A model generated the notes under the pieces. That model had not been told where the DNA came from. It did no database searches and was given only the letters and a program-made list of their open reading frames with translations. From contig JBGPKK010000175.1 of NCBI GenBank assembly GCA_041485905.1, positions 1-9,841 of the forward strand: a DNA stretch of 9,841 nucleotides, given 5' to 3'. The translations under genes and the position numbers were made by a program. Below, piece after piece: positions 1 through 7,841 of this stretch; positions within the stretch are counted from its first letter, which is position 1; every line of letters starts with the position of its first letter. This DNA comes from JAHFUI01 sp041485905 (lineage in GTDB: Bacteria; Acidobacteriota; Vicinamibacteria; Vicinamibacterales; CAVVIG01).

Positions 1-380
1 CGCCCGGTCAGCGCCGTCGTCGTCGATTTCCCTTTGGTGCCCGTGATCGCAATCACGCGCCCCTGCAGCCAGCGGGAGGCGAGCTCGATTTCCGCGATCA
101 CCGGCACCCCGCGCTGGCGGGCTGCTTCGACCGCGGGCTGTTCGATCGGCACTCCGGGACTCAGCACCACGAGATCCGCGGCGGTAAACGTGGCGGTCTG
201 ATGTCCGCCGAGCTCGAGTCGGACGTTCAGCGATCGCAGGCGGGCGCCATCAGGCACGTGCGTGCGCGTGTCGGACAGCGTCACGTAGGCCCCGCGGCGC
301 GCCAGCAGCTCGGCCGCGGCCACTCCACTTCGCGCCGCTCCGGCGACCGTCACGTGTTTTCCCTCCACTGAGAACGTCAT
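1..380 (-). CDS. murD: UDP-N-acetylmuramoyl-L-alanine--D-glutamate ligase MurD (partial, N-terminal 126 codons)
   Basis: MurD is the cytoplasmic ligase that adds D-glutamate to UDP-MurNAc-L-Ala using ATP. Only the N-terminus is present; the gene continues past the left edge. Visible are a Rossmann-like UDP-binding start (GKHVTVAGAARSG, residues 7-19), the MurD-type SPGVP motif (74-78) followed by IAEIEL (95-100), and the Mur-ligase ATP-binding loop GTKGKSTT (114-121). The ATG at 380-378 overlaps the mraY stop as ATGA, suggesting translational coupling, and gives the usual family N-terminus. A GTG at 353-351 (codon 10) has a far better Shine-Dalgarno sequence (GGAGGG, 7 nt upstream), so the start is not settled. 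I favour the ATG because starting at codon 10 would remove part of the first beta strand. The order mraY-murD is standard for the dcw cluster. The family assignment is secure despite the truncation. Confidence 0.93.
   Translation of the reverse strand, partial: MTFSVEGKHVTVAGAARSGVAAAELLARRGAYVTLSDTRTHVPDGARLRSLNVRLELGGHQTATFTAADLVVLSPGVPIEQPAVEAARQRGVPVIAEIELASRWLQGRVIAITGTKGKSTTTALTG
361..366 (-). promoter_or_regulatory. Strong Shine-Dalgarno-like GGAGGG inside the murD 5' coding end
   Basis: GGAGGG lies 7 nt upstream of an in-frame GTG (353-351, murD codon 10). The upstream ATG at 380 has no clear Shine-Dalgarno sequence and would depend on coupling to mraY termination. The motif either marks a shorter alternative MurD start or is a chance product of the Val-Glu-Gly codons. 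Confidence 0.4.
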
Positions 381-1465
381 CGCAGCTTCAACGTCGTCAA
401 ACTGAACAACGCAAAGATGATCGCCATGATCACGAACCTGGCGATCACCTTGGGCTCGCTCCACCCCATGAGTTCGAAGTGGTGGTGCAGCGGCGCCATG
501 CGAAACAGGCGCTGGCCTCCGGTCATCTTGAAATAGCCGACCTGCAGCACAACCGAGAGCGCCTCGAGCACGAACACACCGCCGACGATCACGAGCAGCA
601 GCTCCTGCTTGATCAGAATGGCGACGATGCCGAGCGCGGCGCCGAGGGCGAGCGATCCGACGTCGCCCATGAAGATCTCTGCGGGATACGAGTTGTACCA
701 AAGGAAGCCAAGCGAGGCGCCGACAAGCGATCCGCAGAAGATTGTGAGCTCGGCGGACGGCGGGAAGTGCACGAGCAGCAGGTACTCGGCGAGCACGCGA
801 TTTCCCACGACATAGGCCAGGGCGGTGTAGGCCGCCGCCGCGATCGTGAACACGCTGATCGCCAGACCGTCGAGACCATCGGTCAGGTTGACGGCGTTTG
901 ATTCAGCGACGAGCACGAAGGTCGCAAACGGCAGGTACACCCAGCCGAGCTGCGGAATCAGCGACTTGAAAAACGGGAACACGAGGCGGGTGTTGTAGAG
1001 ACCGTGCCGATCGAGCACGAGCAGAACGCCACCGACCGCCGCGCCGACAGCGACCTGGCAGCCAAGCTTGTAGCGCGGCCGCAGGCCGTGATGCGTCCGG
1101 CGGACCATCTTGAGGTAATCGTCGAGGAACCCGATCGCGCCGAAGCCGGCCGTCGTCGCCACCGCGATCCACACGTAGGGATTGTTCAGTTTGGCCCAGA
1201 GGAGCGTTGGCACCAGCGACGCGGTCAGTATCAGCAGTCCGCCCATCGTCGGTGTCCCGGCCTTCGGCCGATGCGTCGTCGGCCCCTCCTGCCGGATCAC
1301 CTGACCGATTTGAAACTCGCGCAGCTTGCGGATCATCCACGGTCCGAGCGCCAGGCTGATCGCGAGCGCCGACAGGCTCGCCGCGGCCGTGCGGAACGTG
1401 ATGTACTGAATCACGTTCAGCACCGACATCTGCGTGTGGAACGGGAACAGCAGGTGGTAGAGCAC
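377..1465 (-). CDS. mraY: Phospho-N-acetylmuramoyl-pentapeptide-transferase MraY
   Basis: MraY is the polytopic inner-membrane enzyme that transfers phospho-MurNAc-pentapeptide from UDP to undecaprenyl phosphate, making lipid I. The 362-residue product is of normal family length. It shows the signatures in order: HRPKAGTPTMGG (65-76), the metal-binding LDDYLK (114-119, D115/D116), NAVNLTDGLDGLA (190-202), FMGDVGSLALG (265-275, with catalytic-site D268) and APLHHHFE (324-331). About ten hydrophobic segments alternate with these loops. The start is GTG at 1465-1463, overlapping the murF TAG by one base (TAGTG), with GGAG 8 nt upstream inside the murF end. It gives the common N-terminus MLYHLL followed by YITFRTAAA. 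A later Met at codon 13 is possible but would drop the conserved beginning. The murD start overlaps its TGA. No key residue is missing. Confidence 0.98.
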   Translation of the reverse strand: MLYHLLFPFHTQMSVLNVIQYITFRTAAASLSALAISLALGPWMIRKLREFQIGQVIRQEGPTTHRPKAGTPTMGGLLILTASLVPTLLWAKLNNPYVWIAVATTAGFGAIGFLDDYLKMVRRTHHGLRPRYKLGCQVAVGAAVGGVLLVLDRHGLYNTRLVFPFFKSLIPQLGWVYLPFATFVLVAESNAVNLTDGLDGLAISVFTIAAAAYTALAYVVGNRVLAEYLLLVHFPPSAELTIFCGSLVGASLGFLWYNSYPAEIFMGDVGSLALGAALGIVAILIKQELLLVIVGGVFVLEALSVVLQVGYFKMTGGQRLFRMAPLHHHFELMGWSEPKVIARFVIMAIIFALFSLTTLKLR

Positions 1466-2904
1466 TAGGCGAACTCCGCCTTCAGCCGCTCCACCACCAG
1501 GTCAGTCCGCACGCCGCGCGATCCCTTGACGAGCACCACATCGCCGGGCCGGACGATGTCTGCTCCTGCATCAGCGGCCTCATCGCTGGTCGCGAAATAC
1601 CGGACGGCCGCGACCGGCATGCCCGCGTCGACGGCGGCACGCGCGATGGCCGCGGCCGGCGCGCCGCCGACAGTCAGCAGCACATCGAGGCCGGCGCGCG
1701 CAGCCGCCCGGCCAACGTCTTCGTGAAGCGCCATGGCGCTGTCGCCGAGCTCCAGCATCTCGCCAAGCACGGCCACGCGCCGCGAGGCCGTCGGTTCGCG
1801 CACGAGGACATCGAGTGCCTGACGCGTCGCGGTCGGATTGGCGTTGTAGCTGTCATCGATGATCGTGACCCCGCTCGGCAGCCGCACGATCTGCCCACGG
1901 TGGGCTGCCGGCTCGAGCGTGCGTGCGCGCTCCGCGATCGCCTCGAGCGGCACGTCGAATTCAATCGCCACCGCGGTCGCAGCGAGCACGTTGGCCAGAT
2001 TTCCGCGGCCGACGAGCGGCGTCGCGACGTCGAAGGCCCCTCGCGGCGTCTCAATCCGGGCCGAGGTGCCCTCGATGCCGCGATCGACAATGGCGGAGGC
2101 TTTGACATCCGCCGGCCGCTCGATTCCACACGTCATAAGACGCCCGGTCCACGTCCGCACCTTCTTCATGATCCGTTCGTCGTCGGCATTGGCGACAAGC
2201 AGCGTGTCCGCGTCCGCGCGTTCGAGGATCTCTGCTTTTGCGTCGGAGAGCTCGTCGAGCGACCCGAAGAAGCCCAGGTGCGCCTCTCCGACGTTCGTCC
2301 ACACACGGACGTCCGGTTCGGCGACGCGCACCAGCGTGCTGATTTCCCCGGCATGATTCATCCCAAGCTCAACGACGGCGATGTCCGGCCGCTGCCTCAA
2401 CGCGATGAGCGAGAGCGGCAGCCCGATGTGGTTGTTGAAATTTCCACGGTTGCGTATCACCCGATACCGCGTCCCGAGAAACTCCGCTGTAATTTCCTTC
2501 GTCGTGGTCTTCCCCGCACTTCCGGTGATGGCCACGACGCGCGCGCCCGACTCGCGCCGTACCTGATGCGCCAGCGCCTGCAGCGCCGACGTCGTGTCGT
2601 CGACCTCGATGAACACGGGCTCGTCGTGTACGCCCGCGTTCGCCGCCCTGAAGGCCGCCACATCGCGCGCCCGGCCTGTCGGCACCACGACACCGCCGGC
2701 ACCCGCGTCGAGCGCCGCGGCAGCGAAGTCGGCGCCGTCGAAACGCTCGCCGCGGATCCCGATGTACAGCTCGCCCGCACCGAGCGTTCGCGTGTCGATC
2801 GAGACGCCCGCGAACTCGCGCGCCGGATCTCCCGACACGATCTGCCCGGCCATCGCCCCGGCCACCCACCGCGCGCTCAGCCGAATCTCCGGCTGCTCGG
2901 TCAC
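1465..2904 (-). CDS. murF: UDP-N-acetylmuramoyl-tripeptide--D-alanyl-D-alanine ligase MurF
   Basis: MurF is the cytoplasmic ATP-dependent ligase that adds D-Ala-D-Ala to UDP-MurNAc-tripeptide, completing the pentapeptide precursor used by MraY. The 479-residue product has the N-terminal UDP-substrate domain (VSIDTRTLGAGELYIGIRG, 34-52), the ATP loop GSAGKTTTKE (128-137), GNFNNHIGLPLSL (154-166), ELGMNHAGEI (179-188), TNVGEAHLGFFGS (203-215), DDSYNANP (350-357), LGEMLELG (380-387) and the C-terminal VKGSRGV (459-465). The start is GTG at 2904-2902. It lies 6 bp after the murE stop, which is in the same frame, so no longer start exists. Only a weak AGG lies at Shine-Dalgarno distance, so coupled reinitiation after murE is likely. 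The C-terminal codons contain the Shine-Dalgarno sequence of mraY. MurE/MurF confusion is excluded by the MurF-specific DSYNANP and ELGMNHxGEI motifs. Confidence 0.98.
   Translation of the reverse strand: MTEQPEIRLSARWVAGAMAGQIVSGDPAREFAGVSIDTRTLGAGELYIGIRGERFDGADFAAAALDAGAGGVVVPTGRARDVAAFRAANAGVHDEPVFIEVDDTTSALQALAHQVRRESGARVVAITGSAGKTTTKEITAEFLGTRYRVIRNRGNFNNHIGLPLSLIALRQRPDIAVVELGMNHAGEISTLVRVAEPDVRVWTNVGEAHLGFFGSLDELSDAKAEILERADADTLLVANADDERIMKKVRTWTGRLMTCGIERPADVKASAIVDRGIEGTSARIETPRGAFDVATPLVGRGNLANVLAATAVAIEFDVPLEAIAERARTLEPAAHRGQIVRLPSGVTIIDDSYNANPTATRQALDVLVREPTASRRVAVLGEMLELGDSAMALHEDVGRAAARAGLDVLLTVGGAPAAAIARAAVDAGMPVAAVRYFATSDEAADAGADIVRPGDVVLVKGSRGVRTDLVVERLKAEFA
1474..1477 (-). 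promoter_or_regulatory. mraY ribosome binding site within the murF 3' end
   Basis: GGAG sits 8 nt upstream of the GTG that overlaps the murF stop. It supports the GTG at 1465 over the later ATG at 1429. The same GGAGTTCG context precedes the rsmH TTG start. Confidence 0.6.
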
Positions 2905-2910
2905 GCTGAC

Positions 2911-4425
2911 CTACACGACGCCGGAGTTGGTCCCACGGCGCGCCAGCGCCTGGCGCGCCACCTCCACGTCGTCGAACGGCAGCACGCGGTCGCCGATGAC
3001 CTGGTACTTCTCGTGGCCTTTGCCGGCGATGAGCACGAGATCGCCCGGCCGCGCCAGCTCGATCGCTTTCGCAATCGCCTCGGCACGATCGACGATCGTC
3101 AGCAGCCGCTGCCCGCTGTCTTTGCGTCGGTCGGCGGTCACACCGCGCTGAATCTCTTCGACGATGCGGTGCGGATCCTCGGAGCGCGGATTGTCGGAGG
3201 TCACCACAATGACGTCGCTCAGGCGATCGGCCACCGCACCCATCAGCGGACGCTTCGGCCGATCGCGATCGCCGCCGCATCCGAATACGGTGATGAGCCG
3301 CCCGCGCGCCAGCGGCCGTGCGGTCTCGAGCAGGTTCCGCAGCGCATCGTCGGTGTGCGCGTAGTCGACCACCACAGTGACCTGATCCTTCGTGTTCGAT
3401 ACGACCTGGAATCGCCCGGGGACGCCCTGCAGCGACTCGATGCCGTGTTCGATCGCATCGATCGGCAGGCCGAGGGCGGTGGCAGTCGAAACAGCCGCAA
3501 GGATGTTGTAGACGTTCGGTCGCCCCACGAGCGACGAGCGGATCTGGATCGGTCCGCGTGGCGTGCGGACGTCGAACGTCAACCCGTCGAGTGAAAAGGA
3601 GAGCGGCCCCGGTGTGATGTCGGCGGGGCGGCTGACGGCATACGACACGGGCCGGCCCACCGTCTCGGCCAGCGCCGCACCGCGCGGATCATCGAAGTTG
3701 ATGAGGCTCGGCGCGTCACGGGGCAGCATGTCGAACAACCGACGCTTGGCCTGAAAGTACTCCTCCATGTCGGCATGAAAATCGAGGTGGTCGCGGGTGA
3801 GGTTCGTGAACACGCCGGCGGCGAACGTCATGCCGTCCACCCGACGAAGCGACAAGGCGTGAGAGGACACCTCCATGGCGCACGCGCCGCACCCGGCGAC
3901 GACCATGTCGCGCAGCATCCCTTGGACCTGTGGAGCTTCGGGCGTCGTCCGCGCCGCTTCTCGCAGCTCGCCGCCGACCTTGTAGGCGACGGTTCCGAGG
4001 ATGCCGCAGGGGATCCGCGCCGCCTCGAAAATGGCCGCCACCAGATGCGCGGTCGTCGTCTTGCCGTTCGTGCCGGTGATCCCCACCACTTGCATCTCCG
4101 CGGAGGGGTGGTGGTGGAAGGCGTCGGCGAGTAACGCAAGCGCGAGACGCGCGTCGTCGACGACGGCCCAGGGGGCATCCACCGATGAGGGCGGCGGTTG
4201 TTCGGACACCACCGCAACAGCGCCGCGTTCGATCGCGTGGTGCGCGAAGAGTGCTCCATCGGCATGCAACCCTTTGAGCGCGACGAACACGTTTCCGGGT
4301 TCGACCGCTCGCGAGTCGTACGCCATGCCGGTCACGAATCCGGCCGAGCCCGTAGACCGTACCGCGTCGTCCTCCCGAATGAGCCCGCGTGCGCGCAGCA
4401 CGGCAGACAGCTCGGCCCATGTCAT
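2911..4425 (-). CDS. murE: UDP-N-acetylmuramoyl-L-alanyl-D-glutamate--2,6-diaminopimelate ligase MurE
   Basis: MurE is the cytoplasmic ligase that adds the third stem residue to UDP-MurNAc-L-Ala-D-Glu. The 504-residue product shows YDSRAVEPGNVFVALKG (36-52), the ATP loop GTNGKTTT (118-125), TTPEAP (160-165), EVSSHAL (185-191), TNLTRDHLDFH (207-217) and a lysine in FQAKRRLF (K227) matching the carbamylated lysine of the family. FGCGGDRD (381-388), DNPRSEDP (411-418) and GKGHEKYQ (468-475) follow. DNPR is the known signature for meso-diaminopimelate rather than lysine. A small deviation is DYAHTDDAL (354-362), where most family members have P at the second D of the TDD triplet. The ATG at 4425 overlaps the ftsI stop as ATGA and has no clear Shine-Dalgarno sequence. 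The frame is open further upstream, but family homology begins at MTWAELSAVL, so that extension is overlap with ftsI. Confidence 0.98.
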   Translation of the reverse strand: MTWAELSAVLRARGLIREDDAVRSTGSAGFVTGMAYDSRAVEPGNVFVALKGLHADGALFAHHAIERGAVAVVSEQPPPSSVDAPWAVVDDARLALALLADAFHHHPSAEMQVVGITGTNGKTTTAHLVAAIFEAARIPCGILGTVAYKVGGELREAARTTPEAPQVQGMLRDMVVAGCGACAMEVSSHALSLRRVDGMTFAAGVFTNLTRDHLDFHADMEEYFQAKRRLFDMLPRDAPSLINFDDPRGAALAETVGRPVSYAVSRPADITPGPLSFSLDGLTFDVRTPRGPIQIRSSLVGRPNVYNILAAVSTATALGLPIDAIEHGIESLQGVPGRFQVVSNTKDQVTVVVDYAHTDDALRNLLETARPLARGRLITVFGCGGDRDRPKRPLMGAVADRLSDVIVVTSDNPRSEDPHRIVEEIQRGVTADRRKDSGQRLLTIVDRAEAIAKAIELARPGDLVLIAGKGHEKYQVIGDRVLPFDDVEVARQALARRGTNSGVV

Positions 4426-6539
4426 TGTCGAGCGCTCGCGAGAAGACGCGCCGGCGATCGCTGAAGCGTCAGGAGACAGACGCCCGCGGCATCGAGAGGA
4501 AATCCGGGCGGCGGATTCTGTGAAATGACGAACCCGTCGCCGGACATGCGGACGGTCAACCCCAGCCGGGCAAGCCTGTGGGCAGCCTCGCGGGCGCTCA
4601 TCCCACTCAGGTCCGGAACCGTTCCCGGCGGACCGTCTGAGACAACGCTGACGACAGGCGCCGATGTCGCCGACACCACTGTCGGCACGCCGCGTTCGTG
4701 GCGCGCAACGAGAATCGGCGCTTCGGGATCGACGCTGCGGGGCACGCCCAGATATCGGAGCGTCGCCTCGGCGATGCGCTTGAATATGGGCGCGGCCACC
4801 GCGCCGCCCGTGGTCGGTCCCGCGTGCGGCGAATCGGTGACGACGATGATCGCGACGACGGGATTGCGTGAGGGCAGGAAGCCGACGAACGACGCGTTGT
4901 AGTCCGACGTCGAGTAGTGACCGTTCACGAGCTTCGCCGCGGTGCCGGTCTTGCCCGCAATCGTGTAGCCGGCAATCCGCGCGGCCCTCGCTGTGCCATG
5001 GTCGTCGCCGACGACGCCTTCCATGATTCCTGTCAGCGTGGCCGCGGTCTCGGCGCTGATCGTGCGGCGCACGATTTTCGGCTGCACCGCATAGCGGCGG
5101 TTGTCGCGGTAAATCGCCCGAACGACGCGGGGCTCGACGAGATCGCCCCCGTTGGCGACGGAGCCGACGGCGGTGACCATCTGCAGCGGCGTCACGCCGA
5201 TCTGGTAGCCCATCGACACCGAGGCGAGCGCGCTCTCGGTCCACTTCGCCGGGTTCCAGACGATGCCGGGGCTCTCACCTGGAAAGTCCGGCGAGACCGG
5301 ATGCCCGAATCCGAACAACGACACGAACCGGCTCAGCCGCTCCGTGCCGACTCGCAGCCCGATTTTGACCGCGCCGATGTTGCTGGATCGCACGATGACG
5401 TCGGTGAATGACAGCACCCCGTAGTTGTGGTGGCTCGCCTCGGTGACCGGCTTCGGCCGGCCGGCGATGTGGAGCACTCCGGGGTTTGTGTCGATCATCG
5501 CGTCGATCGGCATCACCTTCTCTTCGATCGCGGCCGATGCGGTGACGACCTTGAACGTGGATCCCGGCTCGTACAGATCCTGAACGGCGCGATTGCGGCG
5601 ATCGATCTCGTCGAAATCGCGATAGGCATTCGGATTGAACGTCGGCTCGTTCGCCATCGCGAGAATCTCGCCGGTATGGGGATTCATGATGATGGCGCTG
5701 CCCCCGGCGGCGCGGTTGGCCACGATGCCCGCGTGCAGCTCCCGCTCGGCGACGTGCTGCAAGTACTCGTCGATGGTCAGTTCGATCGTCGCACCTGCCG
5801 TCGGCGGCCGCTCGAGCCGGCTGAAGGCATGTCGGCGCGCATCGGTTTGCACGAGCACCTTGCCGATCTTGCCGCGAATCTTCGTGTCGTACGCCACTTC
5901 GAGGCCGTCCAATCCCGTGTTGTCGACGCCGACGTAGCCGAGCACGTGCGCCGCGAGCTCGCGGTTCGGATAGAAGCGCCGGCTCTCTTTGACGAAGCCG
6001 ATGCCATCGAGGCCGAGAGCGTCGACGCGCCGCTTCTGGTCAGGCGACACCTGCCGGCGTACGTAGGTGAACGTGCCGCGTCGGAAGCGATCGATCAGCG
6101 TCTGTCGTTCCTTATTGGTGCAATCGCCGAGCGCGCCGCACAGCTTCGCCACTGCGGCGTCGGTTTCGCTCATGTCTGAGGGCACCGCGTAGATCGTGTC
6201 GGTGTCGACGCTGGTCGCCAGCACGCGGCCTTTCCGATCGACGATGTCGCCGCGCTTGGCCGGCGGCTCGATCGTGCGCGTGTATTGTTTTTCGGCGCGC
6301 GCGACCAGATCGGGGTGTCGAATGACCTGCAGGAACACCAGCCGCGCTTCGATCCCGATGACCCAAAGCGCGAGCGCGACCGCCAGGACGATGGTGCGAC
6401 GTTTCAGCGTCACGCGCCAGTCGGGGGCCGGCTCGGGCGGTCCCGCCGTGTGCGCGCCCCCACGGCTCAGGACGCTCCCGCTGCGGTCGAATCTCGCGGC
6501 GTCGGCGTCTTCCCGGCGCGGGAATTTCCAGAGCGTCAC
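4422..6539 (-). CDS. ftsI: FtsI-type septal peptidoglycan D,D-transpeptidase (class B PBP) with C-terminal PASTA domain
   Basis: This is a class B penicillin-binding protein that crosslinks septal peptidoglycan in the periplasm. The 705-residue product has a cytoplasmic N-terminal tail of about 45 residues rich in Pro, Arg and Gly, one membrane anchor (about 48-72) and a PBP dimerisation/pedestal region beginning RGDIVDRKGRVLA (96-108). The transpeptidase domain (about 275-590) carries the active-site triad: STFK (S327, K330), SSN (385-387) and KTGT (530-533). A single PASTA domain follows (about 638-694, beginning GTVPDLSGMSAREA). PASTA-bearing FtsI/SpoVD-like PBPs occur in several phyla, and the dcw position between ftsL and murE supports a division role. 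The start is GTG at 6539, overlapping the ftsL stop as GTGA; a second GTG at 6413 (codon 43) would remove most of the tail. Two cysteines (C134, C140) lie in the pedestal region and could pair in the periplasm, which is speculative. Confidence 0.97.
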   Translation of the reverse strand: MTLWKFPRREDADAARFDRSGSVLSRGGAHTAGPPEPAPDWRVTLKRRTIVLAVALALWVIGIEARLVFLQVIRHPDLVARAEKQYTRTIEPPAKRGDIVDRKGRVLATSVDTDTIYAVPSDMSETDAAVAKLCGALGDCTNKERQTLIDRFRRGTFTYVRRQVSPDQKRRVDALGLDGIGFVKESRRFYPNRELAAHVLGYVGVDNTGLDGLEVAYDTKIRGKIGKVLVQTDARRHAFSRLERPPTAGATIELTIDEYLQHVAERELHAGIVANRAAGGSAIIMNPHTGEILAMANEPTFNPNAYRDFDEIDRRNRAVQDLYEPGSTFKVVTASAAIEEKVMPIDAMIDTNPGVLHIAGRPKPVTEASHHNYGVLSFTDVIVRSSNIGAVKIGLRVGTERLSRFVSLFGFGHPVSPDFPGESPGIVWNPAKWTESALASVSMGYQIGVTPLQMVTAVGSVANGGDLVEPRVVRAIYRDNRRYAVQPKIVRRTISAETAATLTGIMEGVVGDDHGTARAARIAGYTIAGKTGTAAKLVNGHYSTSDYNASFVGFLPSRNPVVAIIVVTDSPHAGPTTGGAVAAPIFKRIAEATLRYLGVPRSVDPEAPILVARHERGVPTVVSATSAPVVSVVSDGPPGTVPDLSGMSAREAAHRLARLGLTVRMSGDGFVISQNPPPGFPLDAAGVCLLTLQRSPARLLASARQ

Positions 6540-6922
6540 CGGCGTGCCACGATCGACTTGGCCGGCGGATCGGCCGCCAGCACCCGTTCGATGACGATCG
6601 CGTCGTTCTGCGACGGCGCGACGAGGTGCAGTTGCTCGATCGCCAACGCTTCAATGCGCTTGGGCGAACGTAGCGTCTCGATCTCCAGGCGGTACTGGCG
6701 GCTGAGCTCTTCCTGCGAGGCGCGCTCCCGCTGCATTTCCTCGACTCTGTAGCCGTGACGCAACAGCTCGAAGTGCTGCCAGGCCGAGAACAGCAGCACC
6801 AGCACGAGCAGGCCGGCGGCGGCGACCGACTTCCACAACTCGCGCTGGCGGGCCTCGTCGACCTCGCGGACGATCGGGTTGTTACGGACGTCCTTTTTGA
6901 TCGCGTATTCGAACGCTTCCAT
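6536..6922 (-). CDS. ftsL: FtsL-like cell division protein
   Basis: This is a small bitopic divisome protein. FtsL homologues pair with FtsB/DivIC and control activation of FtsW-FtsI at the septum. The 128-residue product has a cytoplasmic N-terminus of about 30 residues, one transmembrane segment (about 32-48, VAAAGLLVLVLLFSAW), a predicted coiled coil (about 57-85, rich in Glu, Arg and Gln) and the FtsL-type tail LRSPKRIEALAIEQLHLVAP (84-103). Sequence conservation in this family is low, so the call rests on topology, this tail and the diagnostic slot between rsmH and ftsI. The ATG at 6922 has GAGGA 4 nt upstream, which overlaps the rsmH TGA; the gap to rsmH is 7 bp. Its own TGA overlaps the ftsI GTG. 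A DivIC/FtsB assignment is less likely because of position. Confidence 0.9.
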   Translation of the reverse strand: MEAFEYAIKKDVRNNPIVREVDEARQRELWKSVAAAGLLVLVLLFSAWQHFELLRHGYRVEEMQRERASQEELSRQYRLEIETLRSPKRIEALAIEQLHLVAPSQNDAIVIERVLAADPPAKSIVARR

Positions 6923-6929
6923 ATGGTCC

Positions 6930-7841
6930 TCAGGAACGGTCTGAAGACCGTCCGCCGATCACCCGCTCTGCCGCCCGCAGCTTCGCGCTTCGGGCGCGCG
7001 GGTTGCGCTCCACTTCCTCGTCGGTCGGCACGATCGGTTTCTTGGTCAGCACTTTCACAGCCGCCTCGTCGCTCTGCTCGAGGGCACGGAACGTGTGCTT
7101 CACGATCCGATCCTCGAGCGAGTGAAACGTCACCACGACGATGCGGGCGCCCGATCGCAGACGGCGGGCGGCGGCTTCGAGGAAGCGATCCAGGCCCTCG
7201 AGCTCGCGGTTGACCCAGATGCGAAGCGCCTGAAACGTGCGGGTCGCCGGGTCGATGCGCATCCATCCGCGGCGGGGGATGGCCCGCCGGACGATCGCGG
7301 CGAGGGTCCCGGTCGTGTTGATTGGCGACTGGCGGCGCGCGTCGACGATGGCCCGCGCGATGCGGCGCGAGTAGCGCTCTTCGCCATATTGAAAGATAGC
7401 ATTGGCCAGATCGCGTTCGCTCGACTGCGCCACCAGATCGGCGGCTGTCTCGCCGGTGCTGCGGTCCATCCGCATATCGAGCGGCTCGTCGCGCTGGAAG
7501 CTGAAGCCGCGGCCGGGGCCGTCGAGCTGCATCGACGAGATGCCAAGATCGGCCAGCGCCCCGTCGACGACCGGCACGCCGAGGCGGTCGAGCACCGAGT
7601 CGATCGAGCGGTAGTCGGCGTGCACGAGCTCGACGCGCCCGAGCCACGGCGCGAGCGTCTCTCGCGCGCGGTCCAACGCGTCGGGATCGCGATCCAGGCC
7701 GATGATGCGGCCGGCGCCCGCCGCCAGCAGCGCGCGCGAATGGCCGCCGAGGCCGACGGTGCAGTCGACGAACACGCCGCCGCGCCCCGGCTCGAGGTAC
7801 TGCGTCACTTCCGACGTGAGGACCGGCACGTGTCCCGTCAA
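6930..7841 (-). CDS. rsmH: 16S rRNA (cytosine(1402)-N(4))-methyltransferase RsmH
   Basis: RsmH (MraW) methylates N4 of C1402 in the 16S rRNA P-site region using S-adenosylmethionine. The 303-residue product has GHVPVL (3-8), the SAM-binding loop DCTVGLGGHS (26-35), LADLGISSMQLD (97-108), GFSF (112-115), PLDMRM (120-125), YGEERYSRRIARAI (152-165), TFQALRIWVNRELEGLD (202-218), VTFHSLEDRIVK (237-248) and the C-terminal NPRARSAKLRAAER (280-293). The motif usually written HPATRTFQALRI reads DPATRTFQALRI here (197-208). The start is an unusual TTG at 7841, overlapping the mraZ stop as TTGA and supported by GGAG 8 nt upstream. A GTG at 7829 (codon 5) would lose the conserved GH before PVL. Its TGA forms part of the ftsL Shine-Dalgarno sequence. 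Confidence 0.97.
   Translation of the reverse strand: MTGHVPVLTSEVTQYLEPGRGGVFVDCTVGLGGHSRALLAAGAGRIIGLDRDPDALDRARETLAPWLGRVELVHADYRSIDSVLDRLGVPVVDGALADLGISSMQLDGPGRGFSFQRDEPLDMRMDRSTGETAADLVAQSSERDLANAIFQYGEERYSRRIARAIVDARRQSPINTTGTLAAIVRRAIPRRGWMRIDPATRTFQALRIWVNRELEGLDRFLEAAARRLRSGARIVVVTFHSLEDRIVKHTFRALEQSDEAAVKVLTKKPIVPTDEEVERNPRARSAKLRAAERVIGGRSSDRS

Noticed and set aside
1723..3594. A 623-codon open frame on the plus strand, antisense to murF and murE
   Set aside because: It is fully covered by two ligases with intact motifs on the other strand. Its composition (rich in Arg, His, Asp and Gln) is typical of an antisense frame in GC-rich DNA, and it shows no domain.
4426..5244. Upstream extension of the murE reading frame inside ftsI
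   Set aside because: The frame is open, but MurE homology begins at ATG 4425. The extension is an off-frame Arg-rich reading of the FtsI transpeptidase domain.
5427..6179. A 250-codon plus-strand frame antisense to ftsI
   Set aside because: It is an antisense shadow of the FtsI pedestal and transpeptidase coding sequence, with no family resemblance.
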